Source: Candidatus Aminicenantes bacterium UBA6228
Lineage (GTDB): Bacteria > Acidobacteriota > Aminicenantia > Aminicenantales > Saccharicenantaceae
DNA: 64,000 nucleotides
Direction of reading: 5' to 3'
Assembly: GCA_002441005.1 (NCBI GenBank)
Contig: DJWO01000014.1
Location: 124,001-188,000 of the forward strand
Shown here: positions 33,953 to 43,302 of the stretch, piece by piece
Layout of the letters: each line of letters begins with the position of its first letter
Position numbering within the stretch: position 1 is the stretch's first letter
Notes under the pieces: generated by a model
The model's database searches: none
Told to the model about the DNA's origin: nothing
What the model saw: only the letters and a program-made list of their open reading frames with translations
Program-made: the position numbers and the translations under genes

Positions 33953-35572
33953 ATGCAGACCAAGGTCTTAAAAGCCAAAAATAAGCTAATTGTCACCAGC
34001 GTTCTGATAGCTCTTATTTTTGTTTTTGCTCCGGCCGTCCAGGCCGCCAGGATCAAAAATGTCATCCTGCTTATCGGCGATGGCATGGGAGTAAGCACCA
34101 TGAGCTTAGCCCGCTGGTTTAATGATGGCCAGCCACTGAGCTGGGATAAATATGTCTGCGGGCTGGTCAGGACCTATTCCGCTGATGATCCGATTACCGA
34201 CTCGGCGGCAGCCGCCACCGCCATGGCCACCAGCTACAAAACAAAGACTGGCTTTCTGAGCGTCCTGCCTGATGAGATGAATAGAGCTCCAGTTGCCACT
34301 GTTCTGGAGGGGGCAAGATTGAGCAGTAAATCAACCGGCCTGGTTGTGACCTGTAACCTTCAGCATGCCACTCCCGCCGCCTTTGCTGCTCATTTCCCTT
34401 ACCGGGCTGATTATGAAACTATCTGTGAACAGATGGTTTACACCCAGGTTGATGTTCTTCTGGGCGGTGGGCTGAAGTATTATACCGGGCGAAAAGACAG
34501 AGAAGACCTGCTCCGGGTGCTCAAGCAGAAAGGCTATGCCATCATTACCAGCCCGGAGGAGTTGAGGTCAGTCAGAAGCTCGAAGCTGGCCGGGCTTTTT
34601 GCTGAAGTAGATTTGGCTTATGACCTTGACCGCGATCCAACCAGAGAGCCTTCATTAGCTGAAATGACCGGGGCGGCTATAAATCTTTTATCCAGAAATA
34701 AAAACGGCTTTTTCCTGCTGGTCGAAGGCAGCAAAATAGATTGGGCAAACCATGATCATGACCCGGTGGGCTCAGTGACGGATATGATGGCTTTTGACCG
34801 GGCAGTCAAAGTGGCTCTTGACTATGCTCTCAAAGAAAGGAACACGGTAGTAATAGTAGTGGCTGACCATTCAACGGGTGGGCTGACTATTGGCAATGAA
34901 AAAAGCCCGTCAAAATCCGGTGGGAAAAAAGCTGGTGACTTCATCAATCCTTTAAAAGAGGCCCGGGTAAGCGCCGAAGGCCTGGAAAAGCTCCTCCGGC
35001 CGGAGATGAGCCGGGCTGAAGTCAAATCTATTATCGGTGAGCGTTATGGTCTTGGTGACCTGACTGAAGAAGAACTCAAGACCATCATGGATTATCTGGC
35101 CAGAGCTGCCACAAATCCAAAGCAGTCTGGAAAACTTAAATCTATCATCGGCCCAATGATAAGTAAAAGGGCCATGATTGATTGGACAACCAGCGGTCAT
35201 ACTGGAGAGGAAGTTGCCCTGGCGGTTTACCATCCAGAAGGACTGAGGCCAGAAGGGGTCATTGAAAATACAGATATTGCCCGTTATGTGGCCGGGTTAA
35301 TGCAGATAAATCTTGAAGCTATAACCAGAGAGTACTTTATTGAAGCTGAAGCAGCCTTCAAAGCCAGAGGAGCCCAGGTTGAACTTGATACGGTCACGGA
35401 TCCGGACAATCCCGTGCTTAAAGTCAAAAAAGGCAACCAGAGTCTCGCCATTCCAGCCAACAAGGATTTCGCGGAAATGAACGGAGCCAGAATCCAGACC
35501 AGGCTGATCAACGTCTATAACCGGAAAAATTTCTACGTCTCTCGTCAGGTCCTTAACCTGCTGGAAAACTAG
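33953..35572 (+). CDS. Secreted alkaline phosphatase
   Basis: 539 residues with a signal peptide (VTSVLIALIFVFAPAVQA). NVILLIGDGMGVSTMS supplies the first metal Asp; the nucleophile Ser84 lies in DPITDSAAAATAMAT; LVVTCNLQHATPAAF, EGSKIDWANHDHD and ADHSTGG hold other metal ligands, and WTTSGHTGEEV the final His. All canonical PhoA-family residues are visible. It would release phosphate from organic esters outside the cytoplasm. A short dispersed repeat begins right at the stop codon. Confidence 0.93.
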   Translation: MQTKVLKAKNKLIVTSVLIALIFVFAPAVQAARIKNVILLIGDGMGVSTMSLARWFNDGQPLSWDKYVCGLVRTYSADDPITDSAAAATAMATSYKTKTGFLSVLPDEMNRAPVATVLEGARLSSKSTGLVVTCNLQHATPAAFAAHFPYRADYETICEQMVYTQVDVLLGGGLKYYTGRKDREDLLRVLKQKGYAIITSPEELRSVRSSKLAGLFAEVDLAYDLDRDPTREPSLAEMTGAAINLLSRNKNGFFLLVEGSKIDWANHDHDPVGSVTDMMAFDRAVKVALDYALKERNTVVIVVADHSTGGLTIGNEKSPSKSGGKKAGDFINPLKEARVSAEGLEKLLRPEMSRAEVKSIIGERYGLGDLTEEELKTIMDYLARAATNPKQSGKLKSIIGPMISKRAMIDWTTSGHTGEEVALAVYHPEGLRPEGVIENTDIARYVAGLMQINLEAITREYFIEAEAAFKARGAQVELDTVTDPDNPVLKVKKGNQSLAIPANKDFAEMNGARIQTRLINVYNRKNFYVSRQVLNLLEN

Positions 35573-35605
35573 GGACACAATCTATATTTCCTATTTTTTT
35601 TCTGG
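35572..35605 (+). repeat. Dispersed repeat, copy 2
   Basis: GGGACACAATCTATATTTCC then TATTTTTTTTCTGG, matching 23756-23787 except for two extra T. It starts on the last base of the alkaline phosphatase stop codon, so it lies exactly at the gene end, suggesting insertion or a shared 3' element. The T-run could also assist termination. Confidence 0.7.
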
Positions 35606-35755
35606 TCAATTCTTGAGAAAAGAAAATACGTTTCCCCTTTCCCTACCCGGTGGAAAATCTCGAGCAAGCTGGCCTGCGAAGTTATAAAAAGACGGCGATA
35701 TTTTGACTCGGGCTATATTCAACAATCAGGCAGACGAAATATTTTAGCCCTTATA

Positions 35756-36721
35756 TCAAAAACCAGAGACACATTTACAAAAGCGTCGGGCGAGATCAAT
35801 GATGTCGTCTTTTTTGGCCACTGTGTTGATCCAGCATTCGGGGATACTGACCAGGCCGTAATAGATTCCGGCTATCCCGCCAACCACCGCTCCCGTCGTA
35901 TCAGCATCATCACCCAGATTTACGGCCTTTAGAACTGTTTCTTCATAAGATTTACTGTTCAAAAAACACCAGAGGCTGGCTTCTAGAGTATCGATTACAT
36001 ATCCGCTGGACTTTATTGATTCTTCTGGCAGCTTCCGGATATTTGCTTCTAAGATTCTGGAAAAATGAGGCAACTCGCACCTGTATGGAAGCCGAGAGTA
36101 ATACTTTATGGCTTCGGTAGCCATTCCTTTATAAGCTTCCTCTGGCTCCTGGCCGCGCAGAAGATTAATGGCATACCGTATATACATACCACAGGCCATT
36201 TGAGACCGCGGATGACCGTGAGTTAAGCAGGAAACTCGATGGGTCAGTTCAAATTGCTCTTCCTGACTCATCTTCTCGACATAATAAGCCAGTGGCAAAA
36301 TTCTCATCAACGAGCCGTTTCCATTACTGAACTCATGTCTTCCGCCGGCCTCGACTGGATTTACACCCTCTTTCAAGCGACTGATGGCCTCTTCCGTCGT
36401 GCCTCCCACATCGAAAGCCTCGCCATACGGAGTCCAGTATCCTTCGTCCAACCAGCGGCAGAATTTATGAGCTATATCATGAAGGTCAAAACCCCGGCAG
36501 AGTGATTCAGCCAAACAGAAAGCAAGTGAGCTATCGTCAGACCACGTTCCGGGTGGCTGGCCGTGAGTCCCGTCCCCTATCATATCAGTCACGGGTTGCC
36601 TTTTTAGCTCACCTCTGGGGGTAAACTCAACCGGGACACCCAGTGCATCGCCCACAGCCAGGCCAAACAAACCACCCAGTACTTTATCCTCTTTGCTACC
36701 TTTTTTAATCCGGTTGATCAT
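35756..36721 (-). CDS. ADP-ribosylglycohydrolase-family protein
   Basis: 321 residues from ATG 36721; an upstream in-frame ATG at 36772 would add 17 hydrophobic residues not typical of the family. GGLFGLAVGDALGVPVEF, GTWSDDSSLAFCLAESL (metal Asp pair) and NLGDDADTTGAVVGGIAGIYYG are the DraG/ARH signatures with both di-magnesium sites. Such enzymes remove ADP-ribose from proteins or nucleic acids. No ADP-ribosyltransferase is adjacent, so the target is unknown. Confidence 0.9.
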   Translation of the reverse strand: MINRIKKGSKEDKVLGGLFGLAVGDALGVPVEFTPRGELKRQPVTDMIGDGTHGQPPGTWSDDSSLAFCLAESLCRGFDLHDIAHKFCRWLDEGYWTPYGEAFDVGGTTEEAISRLKEGVNPVEAGGRHEFSNGNGSLMRILPLAYYVEKMSQEEQFELTHRVSCLTHGHPRSQMACGMYIRYAINLLRGQEPEEAYKGMATEAIKYYSRLPYRCELPHFSRILEANIRKLPEESIKSSGYVIDTLEASLWCFLNSKSYEETVLKAVNLGDDADTTGAVVGGIAGIYYGLVSIPECWINTVAKKDDIIDLARRFCKCVSGF

Positions 36722-36973
36722 TACTGAATTCCATTTCCACCTAATAATTACTAAGACAAAATGCTGGCTCAAGCATCACATTAGAGACTGTTAAAAATCT
36801 TGAGCCATAACAATTGTCCTGTTATCAGCAACTGCTTACCTCTGGCGGCCGGCGAACCCTGATTTTCAGGTGACGACCGGCAATAGAGAAGCGTTCCTGA
36901 ATTTAACCCACAAATTCATAAAACAAATTCATTAAACTGCCATCGTTGATCAGAGTTGAACAATTTATCTGAG

Positions 36974-37510
36974 CTAATCATCCTTCTTAAGGAAATTGCT
37001 CTTACCACCAATACCGGGCAATGATAAAGAATTTTGCGGCGCATAGATTTTAGGTGCCTGGGTAGTATAAGGGTTACTGACACTGTAAGCAGAGTAAGGA
37101 CTGCCATAAAGGCTATATGGATTATTGATACTCACCGGCGAGTATTTGCTCCCATAAACACCATAGGGATTGGACACCGATTCTGGATCATACTTGTTCG
37201 AATTGAGTCGACCAAGATATTGCCCATCGTCACCGACCAGAATTGGAGAGCTTGATCCTGAAACATAAGGGTTATTAACGCTTGACGGTGAATATGGTAA
37301 GCCATACAGTGAATATGGATTATTGACGCTCTCGGGCGAATACTTACTTCCAAATCGCCCGTACTTATTAGAAATTGATTCCGGATCATATTTGTTAGCT
37401 GAATATTTCCCCAGATATTTATATTTCTGATTTTTCGTGCTGCTCGTCTGCCCATAAACCAGAGTAAATGAAATTAGCATGACAAAGAAAATGGCGAAAA
37501 CTTTTTTCAT
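36974..37510 (-). CDS. Secreted repeat protein (SxYSPxSxxNPYxxYG repeats)
   Basis: 178 residues from ATG 37510 (after AAAAGGAGC), with a signal peptide (KKVFAIFFVMLISFTLVYG). The mature part is two long repeats, each starting YLGK/R-S-N-KYDPESxSNxYG and continuing through KYSPxSxNNPYSLYG and PYSxxSVxNPY. Similar low-complexity YSP/NPY repeat proteins are common in many bacteria without known function. No catalytic residues are visible. Probably a surface or periplasmic structural protein (inference). Confidence 0.7.
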   Translation of the reverse strand: MKKVFAIFFVMLISFTLVYGQTSSTKNQKYKYLGKYSANKYDPESISNKYGRFGSKYSPESVNNPYSLYGLPYSPSSVNNPYVSGSSSPILVGDDGQYLGRLNSNKYDPESVSNPYGVYGSKYSPVSINNPYSLYGSPYSAYSVSNPYTTQAPKIYAPQNSLSLPGIGGKSNFLKKDD

Positions 37511-37663
37511 GATTTGCTCCTTTTCCTTTTCCTTCTGGCTTAGCAATATTATAAGCCACAATTAGATTTAAAGACAAGCAAAGCCCGTTGCTTGACCCCA
37601 AATAATTAAGTCCAGAGACTGGAAGCTTGACATGAAATCAGCCAGGTTTTATATTTCACAGCG

Positions 37664-39922
37664 ATGAATGAAATTAATCTCTCCTGCCAAAGCTTACGGC
37701 GCGTAATTTTTAAAGTTGTAAAGGTTGGAGGGGACACCTCTCTGCGCTCAATTCTTCTGACCCTGGCCAGTGTGCTCTGGCTTCTATCATCCTTTCTCGA
37801 AGCAAAAACCACCAGCACCTGGCCTCAGTCATATTCAGTCCGTCAGGATAAAGCTCGTGGTCTGCTCATCCTCAGCACGCCTTATTACATCATTGAACAT
37901 GACTTGAAGCGGGGCGGCGCCCTATCGCGCCTCACCCTCCGGAATGGCCAGGCCGCCAATCTCCTGGTCAGCCCGATCAGTGCCCGGGTCCGGACTGAAG
38001 ATGGCGTCGTCTGGACCGATCTTCTCGACCGGGCCCCCCGAGTTTCTTATGAGCGGCAGGGCTTAAATGTCATGGTCACTGTTGATAGTGCCATGTGCAG
38101 CTCCGATGGCCACCCTTCAGCCATGCGCCTTCGCACCACCTTTGAGTACCGCTGGGGTTATATCAAAATCCACAGAGAGTTTACCGGACCGGCCGCCACC
38201 CTTCGCCTGCTTGAGCTTTGTCCACTGTCAGCCACCCTCTCTCCAGGTCTTACCGATTATGGCTACCGACCAGGAGTCTCGGAAGACGAAAGTGCTCCAC
38301 CATTTGACTTTGGGAGCAACCTCTGGGGCAAGCTTCGCCCCGGCTCACCCGATGGCCATCCTCTCGAAACCAACTTTGTGCCCCGTTCGATGATCCTGGT
38401 CAATCCCGGTGTCGAAGGGCTGGAATGGTTTGCTGGAGACGATCTGGCCCAATGGGAGCTTGGACCGGCTGGACAGCGGGGGCACGGGCGCTGTTCTCTT
38501 TCTCTCAGTCAAAACCCACCTGGCCTGGCTTTAACCATTTCGCCCTACTGGGCCGATGACCAGGCGACTGCCTTGACCTTACCGGCATCTTCTGCCTCTG
38601 CCTATAGTTTCGATTTTTACATCGCCTTCCCTCTCCTTGAAGGCCACGCTTTTAAGCCCTGGCTCCACCGGTCTTTTAACCGCAACCGCGGCGACTGGGT
38701 CTCGACGGCGGAAATCAAGCAGTGGGCAGCCCAGGGCTACCAGACCGTCCATTGCCACCACGATGGCGATTATTACGGCGATGGTCTCTTCTGGCGCGAT
38801 GGCTCTTATCCGCCATATCCTGATATGGATCGCTACGACAAGGTTCTGCTGGACTGCCGCCAGGCCGGTATCAGGACTGCCACCTATTTTTCAAACAAGG
38901 AGCTTCACCCGAGCACCGAAGCCTTTAAGGAACACGGTGAAGAATGGGGCCGGAAAGACCGCACCGCAAACCTCCGGCATAATTTCTACCGGCCAGATAT
39001 CGAGTTCGGTGCCCAGATGTGTTTGCGCTCTGGCTGGCTCGATTACCTGAAGTTTTCAATTGACCGGGTCCTCAAGAACCACCCGCTTGACGGTGTCTAC
39101 TACGACTGGAACGTCGCCCTCCTCTGCCAGAACCCGCTCCACGAAGGCAAGCAGGCAGGCGAGAAAGCCGCCGGTCACTGGGATATAGATGAACTTCTCG
39201 ATCTCATGGAATGGACGCGTCAGCGGGTCGGGCCGGATGGACTTATCATCATTCATAATACCACCGTTCCCATGTTCGCCACGGAGAACTTTGCCGATTA
39301 TGTGGTCGCTACCGAGTGGGGCTACAGCAAATGGACTGATCGAGCCCCCGACCCGGATGATCTTCCTCTCGAATGGAATCTGGCTGGGGCCCGTCCCCGC
39401 GGGGTTATCAGCTATGGAACAATTCCGGAAAATGCGCCACGCCGCCTCCATAAGCTCTTTGCTCTGGAAGCATTTCTGGGTGGGGTGACGCCCTGGCCGG
39501 CCAGCCCGGAGACTTTCGAGTTACTTCCCCTATTAAAGCCTCTGGGTAACATCGAATCTTACAAGTTTGCCGACTGGCGTAACAAAGCCGTCAGTCTGTC
39601 CGGGAAAATTTGTGCTTCGGCTGTCTATAGCCGGCCCGGCGAAGCTTATCTGCTTCTGGTTAACCTGGGCCAGGAGAAACAGGAAGTGAACTGTGTTTTG
39701 CACCCGGAAAAACTTCCCTGCCCGCTCGGGAAAGTGACAGGTGCCGAGATGGTGGCGACTAACGGGGACGCATTGCAGGGCCCAGAAGATCAGGCGACTG
39801 CCTCTTTAACTGGCAGCTCCGTCCTTCAGGCTGCCGCTACTCTCGATGTGGTCGCCCTGGTCACGACCGGAATAAAAGTAACCATCCCCGGTGATGGAGC
39901 TATCGTCATCCGTATAAAGTAA
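37664..39922 (+). CDS. Secreted glycoside-hydrolase-like TIM-barrel protein
   Basis: 752 residues with an N-terminal hydrophobic segment (ILLTLASVLWLLSSFL) after a 30-residue basic lead, so the true start may be slightly downstream. The first half (about 60-320) is beta-rich (DLKRGGALSRLTLRNG opening). About 330-640 is a TIM barrel: YQTVHCHHDGDYYGDG, GIRTATYFSNKELHP, HPLDGVYYDWN, DGLIIIHNTTVPMF and YVVATEWGYS. The D in GVYYDWN and the E in ATEWG are candidate catalytic acids. The layout resembles the 4774-7929 protein, though with low similarity. The substrate is unknown; a glycan is likely. Confidence 0.6.
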   Translation: MNEINLSCQSLRRVIFKVVKVGGDTSLRSILLTLASVLWLLSSFLEAKTTSTWPQSYSVRQDKARGLLILSTPYYIIEHDLKRGGALSRLTLRNGQAANLLVSPISARVRTEDGVVWTDLLDRAPRVSYERQGLNVMVTVDSAMCSSDGHPSAMRLRTTFEYRWGYIKIHREFTGPAATLRLLELCPLSATLSPGLTDYGYRPGVSEDESAPPFDFGSNLWGKLRPGSPDGHPLETNFVPRSMILVNPGVEGLEWFAGDDLAQWELGPAGQRGHGRCSLSLSQNPPGLALTISPYWADDQATALTLPASSASAYSFDFYIAFPLLEGHAFKPWLHRSFNRNRGDWVSTAEIKQWAAQGYQTVHCHHDGDYYGDGLFWRDGSYPPYPDMDRYDKVLLDCRQAGIRTATYFSNKELHPSTEAFKEHGEEWGRKDRTANLRHNFYRPDIEFGAQMCLRSGWLDYLKFSIDRVLKNHPLDGVYYDWNVALLCQNPLHEGKQAGEKAAGHWDIDELLDLMEWTRQRVGPDGLIIIHNTTVPMFATENFADYVVATEWGYSKWTDRAPDPDDLPLEWNLAGARPRGVISYGTIPENAPRRLHKLFALEAFLGGVTPWPASPETFELLPLLKPLGNIESYKFADWRNKAVSLSGKICASAVYSRPGEAYLLLVNLGQEKQEVNCVLHPEKLPCPLGKVTGAEMVATNGDALQGPEDQATASLTGSSVLQAAATLDVVALVTTGIKVTIPGDGAIVIRIK

Positions 39923-40026
39923 CCTGAACAGACCCTGGCGAAGCGGCTATAATAATGACCTGTGACTTAGTTTCCGTCAGAACAGATCGCCCCCCTAACA
40001 GAAAAATGCGCCAGCCAGCACCACAC

Positions 40027-41214
40027 TCACAAAGTTAGCCCAATTCCAAATTGAAAGCGGCTGGAATAAATCAGTCCATGCTCATCGACGGCCGCTAAGG
40101 GCAGCCTGGCCGAAGCTCCAATCTGAAACTTTTTGAGCTCAAGCCCCAGACCAAAGGTGAGATAATCATTGGTCGGGCGATTACTCTGCGGGTCGTGAAT
40201 GTAGCCAGCCAGAATATGCAGGTTGTTCTCGACATTTGATTTGAGCTTTAAGGCATAATCTGCACCGGCCGAGAATTTGACGACATCTATTCCTGAGCCT
40301 ATCCTATAAATATCATTCAAATATTCGAAGAAATAGCTCGATTCAGAAGAAGGCCAATTCCAATAAGAGACGTCCGAGAAAAAGTTCAGATTATCCAGGA
40401 CTTTTATCCGGCTGCTGGCGGTGAGAACAACTGGGAACTTATAGGAGCCTTTAATCCTGATTGGATAGATTATATCGCCAGTTTCCAGAAGCTCTTCATA
40501 GCTATAATATTTGACTGTCATTTCATAAGGAGGCCTGATGGACAGACCAAGAGTCACAGTCTGATTAACCTCCCAGATGAGCCCAAAATCAAAGACGAAA
40601 GAGTGAATATCTACATCCCAGTATCTATTTTCCTGGTATGAATCATAATAGCGAGCATGATTTATTTCTCCGGTGCGGTAAGCGGCACTCAGGCCGATAG
40701 AAACTTTATTAGTAATCTGTCGAGCCACAGAGAGGCCAAAGTTCTGAAGCTTCCCATCCTGCTCATCAAAATTATTATAATTGAATATTTTCGGCCGGTT
40801 ATATTCTTCGGGCAGCGAATAACCAAGGGCAATTCTCCATTTTCCATTAGCAGCCATCACCCCGACGAATTCAGGATAGAAGGTTGTTCGTTTGTAGCTG
40901 GCCAGCTCGTTGTCATAATTGTAATTGTTTTTGGAAAAAGCATGAGACCACCTGGTCGAAATAGCCAGATTAAATCCAGTAGTCAAAGTCATAGTGGCCG
41001 GGTTTAAAAAGGCCGTGTATGGCCCGGGAAAGCTAAGAATTGTCTCCCCGGCAGCTGAAGCCAGCGGAGAATATATGCCCAGAATATTAGTGCTGCCTAA
41101 TGGATGACCGAAGTACACATCAGATTGGGCCTCTAAATTACCGGCTAACGAAAATATTAAGCCCACCGAAAGAATCATTAAAAGAGAAACTCGCCGACTT
41201 CTTTTTCCCTGCAT
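40027..41214 (-). CDS. Outer-membrane beta-barrel protein (OmpP1/FadL-like)
   Basis: 395 residues with a signal peptide (LLMILSVGLIFSLAGNLEA). The N-terminus GIYSPLASAAGETILSFPGPYTAFLNPA resembles the plug region of FadL/OmpP1-type and PorV-like barrels. The rest is alternating amphipathic strands, and the protein ends QFGIGLTL, a plausible barrel-insertion signal. It implies an outer membrane. Such barrels import hydrophobic compounds or help secretion. The cargo is unknown. Confidence 0.65.
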   Translation of the reverse strand: MQGKRSRRVSLLMILSVGLIFSLAGNLEAQSDVYFGHPLGSTNILGIYSPLASAAGETILSFPGPYTAFLNPATMTLTTGFNLAISTRWSHAFSKNNYNYDNELASYKRTTFYPEFVGVMAANGKWRIALGYSLPEEYNRPKIFNYNNFDEQDGKLQNFGLSVARQITNKVSIGLSAAYRTGEINHARYYDSYQENRYWDVDIHSFVFDFGLIWEVNQTVTLGLSIRPPYEMTVKYYSYEELLETGDIIYPIRIKGSYKFPVVLTASSRIKVLDNLNFFSDVSYWNWPSSESSYFFEYLNDIYRIGSGIDVVKFSAGADYALKLKSNVENNLHILAGYIHDPQSNRPTNDYLTFGLGLELKKFQIGASARLPLAAVDEHGLIYSSRFQFGIGLTL

Positions 41215-41461
41215 CTAAAACCCTCCTCAATAATTTTTATAGCCTCCGCAATTATATTTAAGTCCAGCTCATCCTGTCAATTTTTTTGAATTGCCTCTTA
41301 ATTAGTTTCTTCGATTCTTTAAAAAACTGTAGCCTTAAAATTGTCATCTGAAAAAGCCTCCGTTAGTATAAAAAAGTCGTGTTTTGAAAAGCTCCCCAAA
41401 AACTGGACAGAGGACGAAGGTGCATTGACGCCGACCTTTTTCTCGAAGGAGGTATGGTACA

Positions 41462-41640
41462 ATGCAGGGCGCGAGACGTCAGCATGGGGCGGCCATCAAG
41501 GCCAGGGTAGCGGTGGAGGAAGCGCTCCGGCGTCCGGCGTCTCCGAGGTGAAAACGGCTGCGGCCAACGGACCAAACGCCCTGGTCGCCATCCCCGATGC
41601 CTCCAAAGCAATGAATCGGGCAAGAGTTCGAAAGGGGACC
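41462..41640 (+). pseudogene. Degenerate IS3-type OrfA remnant
   Basis: After a good AAGGAGGT site, ATG 41462 opens MQGARRQHGAAIKARVAVEEA, which matches the start of IS3-family OrfA proteins (R-R-x-H-x4-K-A-x-V-A-x-E-A; compare the intact OrfA at 62771-63064). It stops after 29 codons, and the following sequence in another frame (EVKTAAANG...) is only faintly OrfA-like. No OrfB or terminal repeats are visible. This AT/GC-mixed stretch is otherwise gene-free from 41215 to 41737. Confidence 0.4.
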
Positions 41641-41737
41641 TTTTGGTTCCTTCTGGTTTTAATTATGGCAAATTTAGTTCAAGCCCAATGGGCAGAAATC
41701 AGCAAGTTCACAGGTAGCTTTTACAAAAAAACTAAAT

Positions 41738-42790
41738 TCAAAGACTGGAGAGAATCCGGTAAATCCGGCAGCCTTCCGCTTCAGAAAAATAGATTAGATA
41801 CCCCAGGTCTATCAAGATGCTGCTTGATTCTTGCTGGCCGGTCGAAGGCATTAGCCAGGAGGAGGTCAATTTTCCCTGGAGATCGAAGCAATCCAGACGT
41901 GGCTGGCCGTTGCGGAAAAAATTGCCGAGGACGGCCAGTTTATCCGGCCAGACAAATATATTGCGGACCGCATAAGCTTCTTTTCCAGCCTTATTAAAGA
42001 ACTTAGCCAAGGAACCGGAAAATTCAGGTCTAGGTGCCTTGACCTCCCAGCTCCTTATCTCTTTCCCGGCCAGGTCATAAAAATGGATAAGATAACGGCT
42101 ACCGGTTGCCGCTGCCAGCTCTGTTCCGAGGAAGGCAAAAGCTGGATACTGGACAATTAACAGGCCTCCGCCAGACAATTCTTTTCCATCATCGCCATAA
42201 GCTGCTGTCCTCATCACATCGGACTTCATCGTAAAAAGCGTCGACGCCCCTGTCTCTTCTGACCACTTAATAACAGTATGCTCAAAAAACTCGGTCTCTG
42301 AGGCTTTTATCCCGCTGAGATAATAAATATCGCCTGACCGGCCGAGGATCTTAGAGCAGCCAACCGGCAATTTCGTTTCCCGCTGGAGATGCCCTTCCCA
42401 GTCGTATTCAATCAAATGAGAGCGATTATCCAGGATGACCAGACTGTTATCATCAGCCAGGATATCATAGACATATTGATATTCACCTGGCCCCTGTCCA
42501 TAGGAGCCAATAGATCGCTTGCTCTGTCCATCAAGCGACATGACTATGATTTGATTCAACCTGCTATCAAAAAAGACAAATTCTCCCTGCGGGCTTATCC
42601 TTCCGGTTGCCGGTAGGCCGATATCAGGATAGTCAGAGAGATTAAGAACAAGTTCAACTTTAAGCTCTGGCAGCGAATTAATATCAGGAAGCGCCTGAGA
42701 AGACTCCCGGCGACAGGAAAGAGTAAATCCCGATATGACTAAAACTAAAACCATCAAAAAACAAAGATTTTTGATTTTCATTCTGCCCAT
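41738..42790 (-). CDS. 6-bladed beta-propeller lipoprotein
   Basis: 350 residues (ATG 42790, or three codons later at the second ATG). A lipoprotein signal (LCFLMVLVLVISGFTLSC) ends in LSC, giving a lipidated Cys. The body has propeller-type repeats: RISPQGEFVFFDSRLNQIIVMSLDGQ, then YGQGPGEYQYVYDI and VILDNRSHLIEYDWEG. GxGPGEYxxxxDI is typical of 6-bladed NHL-like propellers of the Bacteroidetes/Aminicenantes type. Role unknown; such proteins may bind carbohydrates or act as sensors. It is downstream of the transposase remnant and partly faces it. Confidence 0.78.
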   Translation of the reverse strand: MGRMKIKNLCFLMVLVLVISGFTLSCRRESSQALPDINSLPELKVELVLNLSDYPDIGLPATGRISPQGEFVFFDSRLNQIIVMSLDGQSKRSIGSYGQGPGEYQYVYDILADDNSLVILDNRSHLIEYDWEGHLQRETKLPVGCSKILGRSGDIYYLSGIKASETEFFEHTVIKWSEETGASTLFTMKSDVMRTAAYGDDGKELSGGGLLIVQYPAFAFLGTELAAATGSRYLIHFYDLAGKEIRSWEVKAPRPEFSGSLAKFFNKAGKEAYAVRNIFVWPDKLAVLGNFFRNGQPRLDCFDLQGKLTSSWLMPSTGQQESSSILIDLGYLIYFSEAEGCRIYRILSSL

Positions 42791-43302
42791 CCCTTTTTTG
42801 GATTATACTTCATTTGACCCCGGCAATAAAATAATTAAGAAGCACAAGCACCCGGGCTGAACCTTTAAGCTGGACCTCTGACCATGGAAGAACGGGAAAT
42901 TATGAAAAAGCATCCAATTTATGCCCGTCAACATTAATAAAGACCGGAGACGCCAAACATAGGAACTCGATCTACATTTTATATTTTCCTCTACGCCTTA
43001 GCCTTTGAAGGAAAGAATATCTCGGCCAGGCGTCCAGCAGGGCAGCTTCTTCGAAACGACTTTAGCCCGATCGGCTCACCTGGTATAAAGATTTCAAGCT
43101 AACATTTTTGATTTTTTCAATTCAGCTCTTAAGCACCGCTGGCAAAATGGATAAATAGATATAACTTTCCCTATCAATCTAGATGACGCTTCTGGCTGAA
43201 AAGCCTGAAAATGGTGTTGGATCAGGTACAGCAGTTTGAATTAAGGATGGGTTTCCCTTAGAATAGAAACGCTTCATTTTCTACGGGCATTGAGAAAACA
43301 TC
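42791..43302. other. Intergenic region, 512 bases
   Basis: Divergent spacer between the propeller lipoprotein and the kinase/aminotransferase fusion. I find no ORF with family similarity, no tRNA and no strong hairpin. The promoters of both genes must lie here but I cannot pick convincing boxes. Confidence 0.4.

Noticed and set aside
41341..41997. 218-codon plus-strand frame
   Set aside because: It mixes a transposase-remnant region in the wrong frame with the antisense of the propeller lipoprotein; no family pattern as a whole.
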